A stretch of 64,000 bases of DNA from Rhynchopus euleeides (Eukaryota > Euglenozoa > Diplonemea > Diplonemida > Diplonemidae), in contig OY723308.1 in the NCBI GenBank assembly GCA_963210315.1, positions 1,054,001 through 1,118,000 on the forward strand, read 5' to 3'. Positions 1 through 10,861 of this stretch are shown here, piece after piece. Position numbers and translations under genes: made by a program. The notes under the pieces are model-generated. The model ran no database searches. It had not been told where the DNA came from and saw only the letters and a program-made list of their open reading frames with translations. Position 1 is the first letter of the stretch. Each line of letters opens with the position of its first letter.

Positions 1-473
1 TGTGCACCCGATGAGAATCGTCATTATGACCATGCACCACGCTGAGCGGGCGCAAGCCCCCTGATTGATTGCAACGCACAGAGCCACACCACCACCCTGC
101 AGGGCGCTGCTGCACAGGCGTGGTCATGGAGGTGTTCCTGAAGGATGCGGCGACAGGCGTGACGCACACTGTCGATATCGGGATGGAGGAGAAGCCCAAC
201 AGGCTGAAGCTCGAAGCACGCGAGGCGTTCCGCTTCCCTGATGGTGTGGAAGAAGAGGACGTGCATCTGTCGGTGGGGGACAAAGCGGTGTGTGACGACG
301 AGCCCCTGTGCAGCCATGCAGGTGTCGAAGCCGGGTGTGTGGTTGACGCGACCCTCTGTCCTGACCGTCACCTCGATGCGGTGCACAGGGGGGAGAAGGC
401 GCTGTGGGAGGTCCCACTGTGGGTGACGACACGTGACGAGATTCTTCAAGCAGTTCACAAGTTCACAGGCGAC

Positions 474-1145
474 TGCCATTTTTTGGAAGATGCGCACACC
501 ACCGTGAAGGGGGATTATGAGATTGTCCATGCAGCAGTTCAAGCGAATGGCAATAGTTTGGGGTTCGCACACGACAGCCTGAAGGAAGACCGTGAGATTG
601 TTCTGACTGCCGTTCGACAGCATGGCGGGTACCTCCTGCACGCACACGACAGCCTGAAGGAAGATCGTGAGGTTGTTCTGACTGCAGTTCAACAAGATGG
701 CAGTAACCTCGCTTACGCACATGACAGCCTGAAGGGCGATCGTGAGATTGTCCTGACTGCCGTTCGACAGTTTGGCGGGTCCCTCATGTACTCACGCACA
801 CGACAGCCTGAATGGAGATCGTGAGATTGTTCTGACTGCAGTTCAACAAGATGGCAGTAACCTCGCTTACGCACACGACAGCCTGAAGGGAGATCGTGAT
901 ATTGTTCTGACTGCCGTTCGACAGTATGGCGGGTGCCTCCTGCACGCACACGAGAGCCTGAAGAGAGATCGTGAGATTGTTCTTACTGCCGTTCAACAAC
1001 ATGGCAGTAGTCTCGAGTACGCACACGACAGCCTGAAGAGGGATCGTGAGATTGTTCTGACTGCAGTTCAACAACATCCCAGTAACCTCGAGTACGCACA
1101 CAAGAGCCTGAAGGGAGATCGTGAGATTGTTTTGACTGCCGTGCA
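474..1145 (+). repeat. 75-bp tandem coding repeats
   Basis: About nine copies of a 75-bp unit, each coding the 25-residue DUF4116-like motif, run head to tail. Two more copies continue after the insert at 1984-2140. Copies differ mostly at variable residues (QHGGYLLHA against QDGSNLAYA), and two alternating subtypes suggest expansion by unequal exchange of pairs. Confidence 0.8.
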
Positions 1146-1983
1146 GGGGTGATGGGTCGTCAGGGGAGCGGACCTGGCGACTACGGCTGGCACCTCCACG
1201 TGGTGAACCCTGGGGGCCTTTGCGAACAGACCGTTGAGGTAAGCTACGCTGCACGCTTTGGCTTAAGGTAGCGCATTGCGTGTAGGCTGGATGTATCCCT
1301 CTGGAGACCCGGTGTTTCGCTTAGGCCGCTAAGACCAGTCAGGCTGCACGCGGCGCTCATGAAGCGCGCCGCGTGGCCAGAAGAAACTGTGGGCGGCAAC
1401 CGTGTTACGTGTTTTTCACCGGGGCGCGTGGGACAAGTTTACCGCACACGCGCACGTGGGACAAGTTCAACGCACACGCACACGTGGATCCCCCGGCTTT
1501 GCCTTCCTTCGCCTTCCTACTTTTAGTTCTTTTTCACCACGATCTTTTGCCCGTCACCTGTTGTTCGACGAGTCGAGCCGCGGCCAGGAACGCCTCTGGA
1601 ATACCCTGTGGTGGTGAGTGTCCGTTCGTCCTGTTTAGACCAGCCGTTGTTCCCGTCTTCTCCTTTTTACGCCCACTGGGTTGGAGTTGATCAGTCAATC
1701 GTTCATCCGACCGCAGCATTATGCGACCGGCGCGGTGTTAACAAACGAGTGCATTAATCGTATTTTGTTGCACATTGCTTCCTTCCTTTCTACCTTTTAG
1801 CCTTTTCCCGCCAGCCCACAGAGATAGGAGCACGCTCTCCCTTTTTATTGCTGTTCTTGCTGTTAGCTTTTAGCTGGGTCCGCCCCGGCGAAGACCGGCG
1901 TCTTCTGGCCGTCTGGGGGGTCTGGCAATTGCGCTGGGCTCCCTGGATTCTCTGGATGAGTCAGTCTTTAAACAAAATCAATA
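1146..1983. mobile_element. 838-bp retroposon-like insert with 18-bp target-site duplication
   Basis: The 18 bases TGTTTTGACTGCCGTGCA occur at 1128-1145 and again at 1984-2001, and removing one copy plus the insert restores the repeat unit of the host gene in frame. The insert has no long ORF, contains a short direct repeat around 1427-1485 (units with GTGGGACAAGTT) and ends in an A-rich stretch (TTTAAACAAAATCAATA). A long target duplication and an A-rich end point to target-primed reverse transcription, so it is probably a SINE-like element or a LINE-mobilised transcript. No tRNA, 7SL or 5S head is recognisable. Confidence 0.7.
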
Positions 1984-2167
1984 TGTTTTGACTGCCGTGC
2001 AACAAGATGGCGAGTATCTCCTGCACGCACACGACAGCCTGAAGGAAGATCGTGAGATTGTTCTTACTGCAGTTCAACAAGATGGCAGTAACCTCGCTTA
2101 CGCACACGACAGCCTGAAGGAAGATCCTGAGATACTTGCCGCTGCAAATCAGGACAGGGAGTGGTAA

Positions 2168-2637
2168 AGGTGTTGCAACGTCAGGGGGCGCAGTGCGTTG
2201 CCCTCTACTGCGGAGACGTGCCCGATCGCACGATCACTACCCCTTCTCGGTTGCTTCTGAGCCACCATGTGCCATGTGGCTCAGCAGGAGGCGTCTCAGC
2301 ATGCCTCACCCTCGTGAGGCCTTTCCCTTTTGTGTTCAGGAGGCAGCCATATCTGGTGTAGCGACTACAAAAAGGGCTAACATTGCAAGAAGGTGCTGGG
2401 AGACTTGCTTTTCCATTCACTCTCGACAATCAAACCCCCCCATCACCCCGCCCTCCCCCCCCCTCCCCCCAGCACACTGCCCGCCACACCCACCGCCACA
2501 TCTCACCTCCTCCCATCTCAGGCCCCCCCACCCCACCACACCCCCGCCCCCCAATGCGCTGAAGGCGTGTGTGAATCAGAGCAGCATTTGCTTGCCAAAT
2601 TGCCATTTCCCCCATCACCCCCACCCCCTCCCCTCCA
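2168..2637. other. Intergenic spacer, pyrimidine-rich toward the next gene
   Basis: No gene is seen. From about 2420 to 2637 the plus strand is a long C-rich tract, like the leaders of other genes in this window. It could be the 5' UTR or promoter-proximal region of the gene starting at 2638, or contain a 3' splice site for an upstream exon. Confidence 0.4.
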
Positions 2638-5600
2638 ATGCGCCGAGGCGACAGCGACACCCTGGGGCTCGCTCTGAACCCCACCATCCCATGGGGCTTT
2701 GGCGACACAGAGGTGCTCTTCAGCTCTACCTGCCTCCGTGTGTCCGGAGGGGATGCTGACGCAACCCTGCTGCGGGAATGCGCCGCAGTGACGGACAGCG
2801 GGGTCTATTTCCTCCCCCTCACACAGCCCGAGAGGCAGGAGGGGGAGGGCGCGGGGTGGGCCCCACCTGTTGCCGGGGCACACCCGTCCGTCTCCCTCGA
2901 CTCCACCAGCATCTACGACACCTCCGTTGTGCAGGACGAGCCGGGGTGGGTCACCCTCGCCACAATGGAGGGCGACATCCTGACGCGCCTCCCAGCCGAC
3001 CGTGCCACCCCCTTCCTCGAGGCTGTGGGGATCCCACCTGAGGGCAGCGGCACCACCCTCGCCGCTGCAGCCGCCTTTGCCTCCTCTCCGCTGCTGGAGG
3101 CGCTGCGAGGCACGGAGGTGCCGCAGCTGGTGCCGGAAGCGCCTGAAGAGGCTGGCAATCCCCCCCCTGCATCAGAGGAGAAGGGGGGGGGTTTAACAGA
3201 GGAACAGCAGGGCGCGGTGGGATCAGACACAGCTGAGAAAAAGCTATCTGGTGGGTCAGGCGCAGCGGTTGAGACCGCCCTGCCCCCCCTGCCCCTGCCC
3301 CCCGGTGGTGGTGGCGGTGGCGGGGCGGAGGAGGAGGAGGGTAGAGGAGGGGGCGCAGTTGCGGAAGCAGAAACGGAAGCAGAAGCGAACTCCGGGGAGG
3401 CGGCAGATGCGGAGGGTTCTGCTTCTTTAGAGGATGCCGCAGCCGCACCCCATTCTGAGCCAGGCGTGGGCACAGCGGCAGGTGGAGGTGTGCCTCCCCC
3501 CGGAGGCACCGCCACAGCCCTTGGGGAGGGCGGTGCTGCCGCAGAGGTGGTTGCAAGAGAGGAGGCAGAGGCAGAGCCGCAGCTGCCCCCAGAGGTGGCT
3601 TCTGCTTCTTTAGAGGATGCCGCAGCTGCACCCCATTCTCAGCCAGGCGTGGACACAGCGGCAGCTCCCCCCGGAGGCACCGCCACAGCCCTTGGGGAGG
3701 GCGGTGCTGCCGCAGAGGGGGTTGCAAGAGAGGCAGATGCAGAGCCGCAGCTGCCCCCTGAGGGGGTTTCTCTAGAGGAGGGTGCTGCCACTGCTGCACC
3801 GCACCACCCCGAGGCAGGTGTGGGCGGCACACAAGACACCGCCACAGCCCTTGGGGAGGGGGGTGCTGTCGCCGCGGAGGCGGCAGGGCCAACCCTCGGG
3901 GATGTCCAACCAGCGGGGCCTGATGCCGCACAGCTGTGCCCGGAGGGGGCTTCTTCTTCTGGGGATGCTGGCGGTGGTGGGGCTGCACCCAACCACCCCG
4001 AGGCAGGCGGGGGCACAGCAACGGGGTCTGCCCTTGGGCAGGGCGGTGCTGCCGCAGAGGAGGCAGAGCCGCAGCTACCCCCAGAGGTGGCTTCTGCTTC
4101 TTTAGAGGATGCCGCAGCCGCACCCCATTCTGAGCCAGGCGCGGACACAGCGGCAGGTGGAGGTGTGCCTCCCCCCGGAGGCACCGCCACAGCCCTTGGG
4201 GAGGGCGGTGCCGCCGCAGAGGGGGTTGCAAGAGAGGAGGCAGAGGCAGAGCCGCAGCTGCCCCCTGAGGGGGTTTCTCTAGAGGAGGGTGCTGCCACTG
4301 CTGCACCGCACCACCCCGAGGCAGGTGTGGGCGGCACAGCGGCAGAGACCCCCCCGGGAGGCTCCGCCACAGCCCTTGGGGAGGGGGGTGCTGTCGCTGC
4401 GGAGGCGGCAGCAGTGGAGAACCACCCCTCTGCCGCACCCCTGACTGAGGGTGGCGCCGCTGCTGCTGCCGCTGTGGCCGCAGCGGATGCCAGGCCCACC
4501 CCCGACACCACCTCAGAGCGCCCCGCTGGTGCCGATGCAGCGGCAGCGCCCCTCGCTGCTGCTGCGGCCGAAGAATTGCAGCGGGGCGAAGCCCCGCCGG
4601 GGGCGGGTAGCGGGGCCGCCCCCAGCCCCGCTGCGCCCCCTGCTGTGGAGGCCGTGGGTGTGGCGGAGGAGGGGCCAGGTGATGCGGCAGCGGCAGCAGA
4701 GGGGGTGGGGGGGTCTGGCGGCAGCGGCTCCGCTGCTGCTGCGCCCCCCGCTGCCGGCGGTGCAGGCGTGGGGGGCACAGAGGAGGGTGTCGGTGGGTCT
4801 GGCATCGCCCCCCCTGCGCCCCCTGCGGAGAACGGGCCTGCCGAAGCCACCCCACCTTCCCATCACGCCGGGGATGGCGGCGGCGACTCCATCTCCAACA
4901 CCACGACACCCTCCCTGCTGCTGGGCCTGCAGGAGCACGCCGCACGCAGTGACCTCCGCTGTGACGAGGTCTCCGCACGCTCCGCCCTCTCCCTGCGGGA
5001 GGCACGGCTGTGGCAGGGCCTGACCCGCCTCCCTGGCCAGGCGGGCCATGCGGAATTCCAGCGGCTGGAGCGCGAGCTGGAGAGCCTCAGTGAGGCACAC
5101 ACCGCAAGCTTCCCGATGGGCAGGGTCCAAGCTGAGCGTGATGGGCTCGCCAACGCCGAGGCTGCAGGGAGAGAGGCGGTGTCACACCAGGCGCTGCGGG
5201 AAGCCGCCGCCGCTGCCTTCCGCTTCGCGGAAGGTGTGGCTGCCGCATCCGTCGCCTCCCTGGCAGCCCCGATCCGGGCGGGATCGCTCCGGGCAACGCA
5301 GGAGGTGTTCAGCCTCATCCAGCCTATCGCCTCTGCGCAGCGCGACGCAGAGGTGTCCTCCTTCTCCGCCTTCCGCGCCGCGTCCGATTTCATCGAATCC
5401 TTCGGCATCAGCGGTGCAAACCCCACCGGGAGCAGCCCAGCGAGGCGGGCCTGCCTGACAGGCGGTGCCCCCGCAGGAGATGCCGCGTCGATCCACATCG
5501 TGGCCTCCCCCACCGCGACCGGGGTTCTGATGAAGGCCAACACGACCTGCACCGCATGGCACCGGAGGTATTTTGTGCTCTCCAGCGGGAGGCTGGTGTC

Positions 5601-6144
5601 CTACCCTTTGGATGTGCATGGTGTAGGCCCTGCGCCGGGGTCAGGTGGTGGGGCCCTCTTTGCGTCGGGTGAGGTGCGGAAGGTGGAGCTGGATACATAC
5701 GGCGGGGCGGGGTGTGTCGTGGCGCGCCCCCCTGTGGGTGCGATGGCGAATGTGTTGGGGTTCTTTGTGCAGACCGAGGGTGGGGCGGTGCACCGGTTCT
5801 GCGCGCTGTCGAAGGAGGACCGGCGGAGGTGGATGACAGCGCTGCGCGGGTGTGTCGGGGTGGACTCGGAGTCGCCAGGGCGGAGCTGCTATAGAGGGCA
5901 GGCGAGACATCTCGCGACGTGCCTGCCCAGCAGAGAGCTGGCGCCCTTCTCGCAGTGGGTCCATTCCCACCGCTCGCAGGCGGGTTCCCCATCCCCGAGG
6001 CGTGATTGGTGTAAATCCCCCACCCCGTCCCGCGTCAGCATCGGTGGTGGAGGGGGTGGCACGTCAGGTGCAACCCACCAGGCTGCTGCTCAGCACAAGG
6101 TGACACCGTCTCCAGCAAGACCTCCCGATCTCCCGGTGGGTTGA
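2638..6144 (+). CDS. Ala/Gly/Pro/Glu-rich repeat protein with C-terminal PH domain
   Basis: An uninterrupted frame of 1168 codons. Residues 1-190 are of ordinary composition with no known domain. Residues about 195-740 are low-complexity Ala/Gly/Pro/Glu, including long duplicated blocks (SASLEDAAAAPHSEPG at about 259, 320 and 483; VSLEEGAATAAPHHPEAG at about 376 and 545). Residues about 750-930 are predicted helical. Residues about 952-1072 look like a pleckstrin homology domain: a GVLMKANTTCTAWHRRYFVL start, a beta-rich middle and a final helix with the conserved Trp (KEDRRRWMTAL). PH domains commonly bind phosphoinositides or proteins, so membrane or cortex association is inferred. An in-frame stop lies upstream of ATG 2638, which supports this start, although a spliced 5' exon cannot be excluded. 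The antisense frames are open only because of the composition. Confidence 0.75.
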   Translation: MRRGDSDTLGLALNPTIPWGFGDTEVLFSSTCLRVSGGDADATLLRECAAVTDSGVYFLPLTQPERQEGEGAGWAPPVAGAHPSVSLDSTSIYDTSVVQDEPGWVTLATMEGDILTRLPADRATPFLEAVGIPPEGSGTTLAAAAAFASSPLLEALRGTEVPQLVPEAPEEAGNPPPASEEKGGGLTEEQQGAVGSDTAEKKLSGGSGAAVETALPPLPLPPGGGGGGGAEEEEGRGGGAVAEAETEAEANSGEAADAEGSASLEDAAAAPHSEPGVGTAAGGGVPPPGGTATALGEGGAAAEVVAREEAEAEPQLPPEVASASLEDAAAAPHSQPGVDTAAAPPGGTATALGEGGAAAEGVAREADAEPQLPPEGVSLEEGAATAAPHHPEAGVGGTQDTATALGEGGAVAAEAAGPTLGDVQPAGPDAAQLCPEGASSSGDAGGGGAAPNHPEAGGGTATGSALGQGGAAAEEAEPQLPPEVASASLEDAAAAPHSEPGADTAAGGGVPPPGGTATALGEGGAAAEGVAREEAEAEPQLPPEGVSLEEGAATAAPHHPEAGVGGTAAETPPGGSATALGEGGAVAAEAAAVENHPSAAPLTEGGAAAAAAVAAADARPTPDTTSERPAGADAAAAPLAAAAAEELQRGEAPPGAGSGAAPSPAAPPAVEAVGVAEEGPGDAAAAAEGVGGSGGSGSAAAAPPAAGGAGVGGTEEGVGGSGIAPPAPPAENGPAEATPPSHHAGDGGGDSISNTTTPSLLLGLQEHAARSDLRCDEVSARSALSLREARLWQGLTRLPGQAGHAEFQRLERELESLSEAHTASFPMGRVQAERDGLANAEAAGREAVSHQALREAAAAAFRFAEGVAAASVASLAAPIRAGSLRATQEVFSLIQPIASAQRDAEVSSFSAFRAASDFIESFGISGANPTGSSPARRACLTGGAPAGDAASIHIVASPTATGVLMKANTTCTAWHRRYFVLSSGRLVSYPLDVHGVGPAPGSGGGALFASGEVRKVELDTYGGAGCVVARPPVGAMANVLGFFVQTEGGAVHRFCALSKEDRRRWMTALRGCVGVDSESPGRSCYRGQARHLATCLPSRELAPFSQWVHSHRSQAGSPSPRRDWCKSPTPSRVSIGGGGGGTSGATHQAAAQHKVTPSPARPPDLPVG
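3413..4400 (+). repeat. Long imperfect coding duplications in the PH-protein gene
   Basis: A block of about 180-450 bp beginning GCTTCTGCTTCTTTAGAGG recurs at about 3415, 3598 and 4088, with a second block (GTTTCTCTAGAGGAGGGTGC) at about 3765 and 4275. Identity between copies is high, so the low-complexity part of the protein has grown by recent duplications and may vary in length between strains. Confidence 0.75.
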
Positions 6145-6339
6145 AGCAGAGGGGGTGGATGTGTGGGGGGGGTGGGGTTACTACACGGTGGGATCTTGTA
6201 AATTTTACATGTATAACTACAAGTATATACATGTATTATACATGTATAATACTTGCATGTCAACTATTATACATGTATAATACATGTATATGCCTGAAAT
6301 ATACATGTAAAATACATGTATATGGGGGTCTTCGCTCCG

Positions 6340-6460
6340 GGTCAATTTGGGTCAACTTGGGTCAATTTGGGTCACCCTGGGGTTTTTCACCTTAGGAAAA
6401 TGGGGGGCTTCGCTCCGGGTCAATCTGGGTCAGCTTGGGTCAGTGACCCGGAGCGAAGCC
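6340..6460 (+). repeat. GGGTCAATTTGGGTCA direct repeats
   Basis: Multiple 12-bp words (GGGTCAATTTGG, GGGTCAACTTGG, GGGTCACCCTGG) sit just inside the left end of element E and are followed by an inverted match to the terminus (CCCGGAGCGAAGCCCCCC). Subterminal repeats of this kind are typical transposase-binding regions. Confidence 0.6.
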
Positions 6461-7237
6461 CCCCCCCTTAGGCATGGGCCCCCAAACATATTTTTCATAA
6501 ACATATATTTTTGCCAAAAATATGTTTCATTTTCGCATAAAAAAATATTTTTATATTTTTCGAAAATATTTCCAAAATATTTTTATATTTTGGAAATATT
6601 TTGAAAATATTTCGAAAATATTTTTATATTTCGGAAATATTTTGAAAATATTCCAAACATAAAAAAATATGTTGAAAATATTCCAAACATAAAAAAATAT
6701 TTTCAAAAATATAAAAATATGTTGGAAAAAACCTTCCTAATCCGGCGATTTATAGGGGGACCCTTTTCGAATTTTTTTTGGGGAAGGGGTAAATTGAACG
6801 TTTTTGGCCATTTGAAGCCACTGCGAGCATTCCCGGGCCTCGGAAATCAGATTTTTGCCCCTGAAATGCGGTACCGGTCCGGACGAAAATCCGAAAAATT
6901 CGCGCCAAAAAATGACCCCCGAAGCTGCGGTCTGGGTCCAAAGGATTTGTGCCAAGGGCCGTTATGGACACCCCGTAAACCCTTCTGGGACCAAAAAGTG
7001 CACGAAAGGGGTTAAAACGGCCTAATTCGTTGATTTGTTGCATTTCCCAGCCAAAAATCGATTTTTTGGCTTGGCGAGTAGTTGGCGAAAATCGCGAAAA
7101 ATCCCAAAAATATCGATTTTTTACATGGAAAATGGGACCAAAAACCGGGTTCTGGCCATTTCTGGGTGGTTTTTCGGGGTTTCCAGACAATGTTCGCCAT
7201 TTTTCTGCCCGAAACCCCAGCCTGCTTGCATACACGT

Positions 7238-7397
7238 TAAGTCGAATAAATTAGACATAAGCAGAAGAGCAACATCATCATGTTCGTGAGAATGTCACCC
7301 CCCAAGCGGAGGCCGAGGGTGACATTCTCTCGGGGTACCCTCGGTAAGTCTAATAAACTAGACATAACCAGAAGACCAACATCATCATGTTCGTGCT
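7238..7397 (+). repeat. Duplicated 50-bp segment with a GC-rich hairpin between copies
   Basis: TAAGTCGAATAAATTAGACATAAGC... (7238-7288) recurs at 7347-7397 with few changes, both ending CAACATCATCATGTTCGTG. Between them lies a foldable GTCACCCCCC...GGGTGACATT segment. The arrangement suggests a small hairpin insertion that duplicated its surroundings, or a local tandem duplication. Confidence 0.5.
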
Positions 7398-10300
7398 AGC
7401 ACTTTGTGCGCCAAAAAACAGGTTACGCTCTTCATTTGGCTGCGTTCAACGAAAAAAAGACACTTCTTTCTGGAGTTTAGCTAGCACGATTCAGTTGGTC
7501 AAATCATGTGTCTGGTTTCTTCTGCCCCCCACCCCCGTGCAAGGTCATGTGCCCCATCCCATCGCTTGTTGTCTTGATTGCAGGGCTCCGCACTTTTTTG
7601 CTGTGCATGCTTGCGCTTCTCGCCTCCACACACCACCCTGGGGGGAGGGACAGAGGGCGGAGGGGGCTACACACTTACACAACCGATTCGGTCAAACAAT
7701 GCCACGTCATCCCCATTGGGGTCCTGGACCGCGGCGTCTCTCCCAGCGAATTGGTGTCGTCATCAGGCAGGCTAAGTAGTTGTCTACACAGGACATTGGT
7801 TTTAAGGGGGTCTGAGTTCTGCGGAACTGGCTTCAAGGGACGCCCCCTCGTAATGACTGGGTGGATGGAGCCAAGTAATACCAGGTGGTCGGACACCGGA
7901 ACTCTCGGCATTTATTAGTCGCGGGAACTGTGTCCGTGTGGTAGGTGACCCCTTCCGATTCCACTGATTCCACTCTTGAACATGTAGTGTTGAAAGATAC
8001 TTGGTGTTCTGATGTTTTACAGGGTACTTGACAAAGGAAAGAGGGTGGTCAGTCTTGTGATCCACCCTGAATCCTTCCTGTGAGCAGCAGATCCACAACA
8101 CCTCGACTTCTTTCAGCGGCTGTATTGATATTGCCTGACACAGCAAACATGATTCAATTGGAGGAACAAGCCTCGTACACCAGCGGCCCAAAAGGTGGAT
8201 TTCATGTATGGTTTTAGGATTTCCCTTACTACTGATGGTGTAGAGACTACAAAGCCTGACCTGATGACGCCGCCATGAACCTGGGAGACACGCCGCGTGA
8301 GAAGGGACCTCGGTGCGGGGTGGCGTGAAGATCCTGCCTGAGTGCCCTCGTCGGGACCCGCGGTAAACCGTGGCGTTCCCCCCGAGGCAAGTCCAGGACG
8401 AAGGTTGCAGATAACCGCTGCACCTCTTCGTCCGAAAGGAGCTCACAGGATAGGGGAACTGCCCACACCCCACTCACGACAGTGTATCCGAAAGGTGCAC
8501 TGCGCGTGTGGTGGCGGTGTCGGGTCCAGACCCACCTCGTTCCCCCATGCCCGTCAGTTGTTGCCCCTCCAGGGGTGGCTGCTGTCTGGCATGGGGGGCG
8601 CCCTCCCTGCCTTGCAAGGAAAAATGTAGAACGGCATGCTGCCCGTTTCTTCATTTTTTCACCTTGCCTGGCAGGGGGGGGCCCACCCTCACGGGGGGAA
8701 AAAGAGGAACGGCATGCTGCCCGTTCACTCTTTTTTCCTCCCGTCGTGGGTGGGCCCACTTCCGGCCATAAAATTGGCCGGAAATTTTTTTCAGCAAAAA
8801 ATCCATTTTTTGCTGAGCATAGAAAAAATATTTTGGAATATTTTTTGGCAAAAATATTTTTGAAAATATTTTTTGAAAGTTGCAAACATAAAAAAATATT
8901 CTGGAATATTCTGGCCCAAAACATATGTTTGGGGCACTATGCTTAGGTGACCAAAAATAGGTGAAAATTTTTGCCTATTTTCCCTTGTGTCAAACTTGGA
9001 GTCTGACCCAAAAATCGGAATCTGTGACCCATGGTTTATATGGGCAAACCTGAAAATTTCCGACTTTTTCCTCAATTTTTCCCACTTCCTGGCCATACCT
9101 TTCCCGACCCAAAATCAAACAACTGCAGCGGAAAATGGCCAAAAATAGGCCAAAAAACCCCAAATTTTTTTCCGGGGGGCTTCGCCCCCCGGACCCCCCT
9201 TGCGTGGGGGGCTTCGCCCCCCACGCCACACGCACCTCCCGGCCGGTGGCCGGTTCGGTCGTCGTCGGCTGCGGCCAAAGGGCGTGCGGTAGCCGACGCC
9301 CTTTTGTGCTCGCCTCCTCCTCCCACACTTCAGCGTGTCGTTTCAGGTGACTCCGTGTTCCTGCTTTGTTCTTCTGTCGACTGGGACGGGCCAGTCCTCG
9401 TGGGTTGCCGCCCGGTGTGTCCTCCCCTGGGACCCCCTCCTCCTCCCACCACTTGCATCTGGTTCAGCTTCAGTGAGAGCTGAGCGGGAGCCATACTTGC
9501 TCTCTTGGACCAATTGTCCGCAGTCCTGCATCATGACGAGTTAGGTATTGCCCAGTCGCAGCCATCCCCCGTCCCAGGTGTTCTGCCGTGGGCCAGCTCA
9601 CCATCTGCAGGTCACCCCGTCACACACCAGTGGGCAGGCCCTGTCAACGAAATCGATGTGACTGCTCTTGCCGCAGGGCAACGGATGTGGGCCTGCATTG
9701 CATCCTGTTGCCGCTCAGTTCTGTTCCCACCGGAGCTTCTTCTTGCGCCGCAGATCGAACAGCCTTTCGTGTGGTCGGCGCCGATCTTGTATAGGACGTA
9801 GGCAGTAGGCTGCTGTGGGTGACCTGCAGGTTACCCGTCCCTTTCGTGTAGGCAGCGCGAGAGGTGCGATGTTTTTGTGGGAGCACGGCAGCTGCCCCAC
9901 ACTCCATGCTGCTCTCTTGTCTGCTGTTTATGTTGAACAAGGTCTGGCTGCCAGTGATCTCGCTGGGGGTCGGGCAAACCAAAAAAGAGGTCGGGCACAG
10001 GGTGGCCGAGCTCGCGAGAAAAAAAGTGCAGCCCAACCCCGCCCCGACTTCCCGTGGTATGATGCAAACAGGATCGAATGCACGGCCACAGAACATTTTC
10101 ACCCAATTCGAGAGGCACCGGATGTTGCTGCCTTTGGTCGTCCTGCTGGATCAAAAATCAGGAATCCAGCCCCCCAGCCGCCGGAGGCCACGGTAGTGAA
10201 CATCCTGAAAGTCTTCGAAGGCTAGTCCCCACACCGGTTGGTGCTGTTGCACATTCCAGGCGGGGATGGTCCTTCGCTTGGGGCATGATGAGGTGCGCTT

Positions 10301-10861
10301 CGATGAACACCATCAAGCCCCCAGCATGCCGTTGGGTTTTCATACGCTGCGGCGCATGAAAACTCGGCCACAAGGCCGAACCCAAAAGCCCCAAAATCTG
10401 ACCCGGGAGGTAGGGCCGAGGGTAGGGCCATGCCACCCCTGGCGGCCCACCCTCCCAAACAATTACAGAAAAAGGGAGGTGGGGCCGCGGCCCCCTGCCA
10501 GCCCTGGCACGGGATCACTGCTGGCGGGTAGTTCAGGCTCGTGGCCCTCCTCGTTCCGATAGCCCCTCGGACATCCAAATGATTCACGTGCAGCAGCCCA
10601 TGCGCAGAGAACGGTGTGCCGTCTTGTACAGCAACTGTTGGACAACTGTTGAAATCGTTTTTCACCAAAAAAAATCACTCTGCGGGCCAAGTCGAAGATT
10701 TTTCTGGGGACTTTTGGTGTCCCCAATTTTTCAATTTTCGAAAAATAAGCTCACTTTGCTAAACTGGACCCAACTCCCCACACTCTTTTTTCCCGACTTT
10801 TTCACGGGTTTTTTCCGGTTTTTTTTGGTTTTTTTTGGCGGATGGAGCGAAGACCCCCTAT

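Larger units (their letters stand above)
126..2167 (+). pseudogene. DUF4116-like repeat protein gene with ubiquitin-like N-terminus, broken by an insertion
   Basis: From ATG 126 the reading frame gives about 75 residues resembling a beta-grasp/ubiquitin-like fold (starts MEVFLKDAATG), then a linker and about eleven 25-residue units of the type HDSLKxDREIVLTAVxQxG. Such units match the style of DUF4116, a repeat of unknown function in protists and some bacteria. The frame shifts near 791-795, where four extra bases break the regular 75-base period, and resumes in another frame to about 1145. An 838-bp insert (1146-1983) then interrupts unit nine. The same unit continues after it and the gene ends with TAA at 2165-2167 (last residues NQDREW). 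Without the insert the two sides join in frame. It looks like a recently inactivated gene. A spliced product that avoids both lesions is possible but no good splice sites are evident. The function is unknown. Confidence 0.6.
6324..10858. mobile_element. 4.5-kb element E, TIR GGGGGTCTTCGCTCC, TSD TAT
   Basis: It begins GGGGGTCTTCGCTCC (6324-6338) and ends with the exact inverted repeat (10844-10858), flanked by TAT (6321-6323, 10859-10861). The uninterrupted target (GTATATCAAG) is present at about 11211-11220, which proves an insertion. Contents: GGGTCAATTT-type direct repeats (6340-6450), an AT-rich block of TATTTT/AAATAT words (6483-6722 and again 8770-8935), a 118-bp module shared with the GGAGGAT elements (about 6760-6885), small hairpins and no convincing gene. 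The short ORFs at 7387-7918 and 9815-10225 show no recognisable domain. The termini resemble the GGAGGATTCTTC ends of elements A-D, and all give 3-bp duplications. PIF/Harbinger-type or a related superfamily is possible but unproven. Confidence 0.65.

Noticed and set aside
474-1145. Regular 75-bp repeats as a CRISPR array
   Set aside because: The repeats are coding, contiguous and lack unique spacers, and the setting is eukaryotic.
2951-5005. 684-codon antisense ORF in the PH-protein gene
   Set aside because: It is an open mirror of the GC-rich low-complexity sense frame with Pro/His/Arg/Gln bias and no domain.
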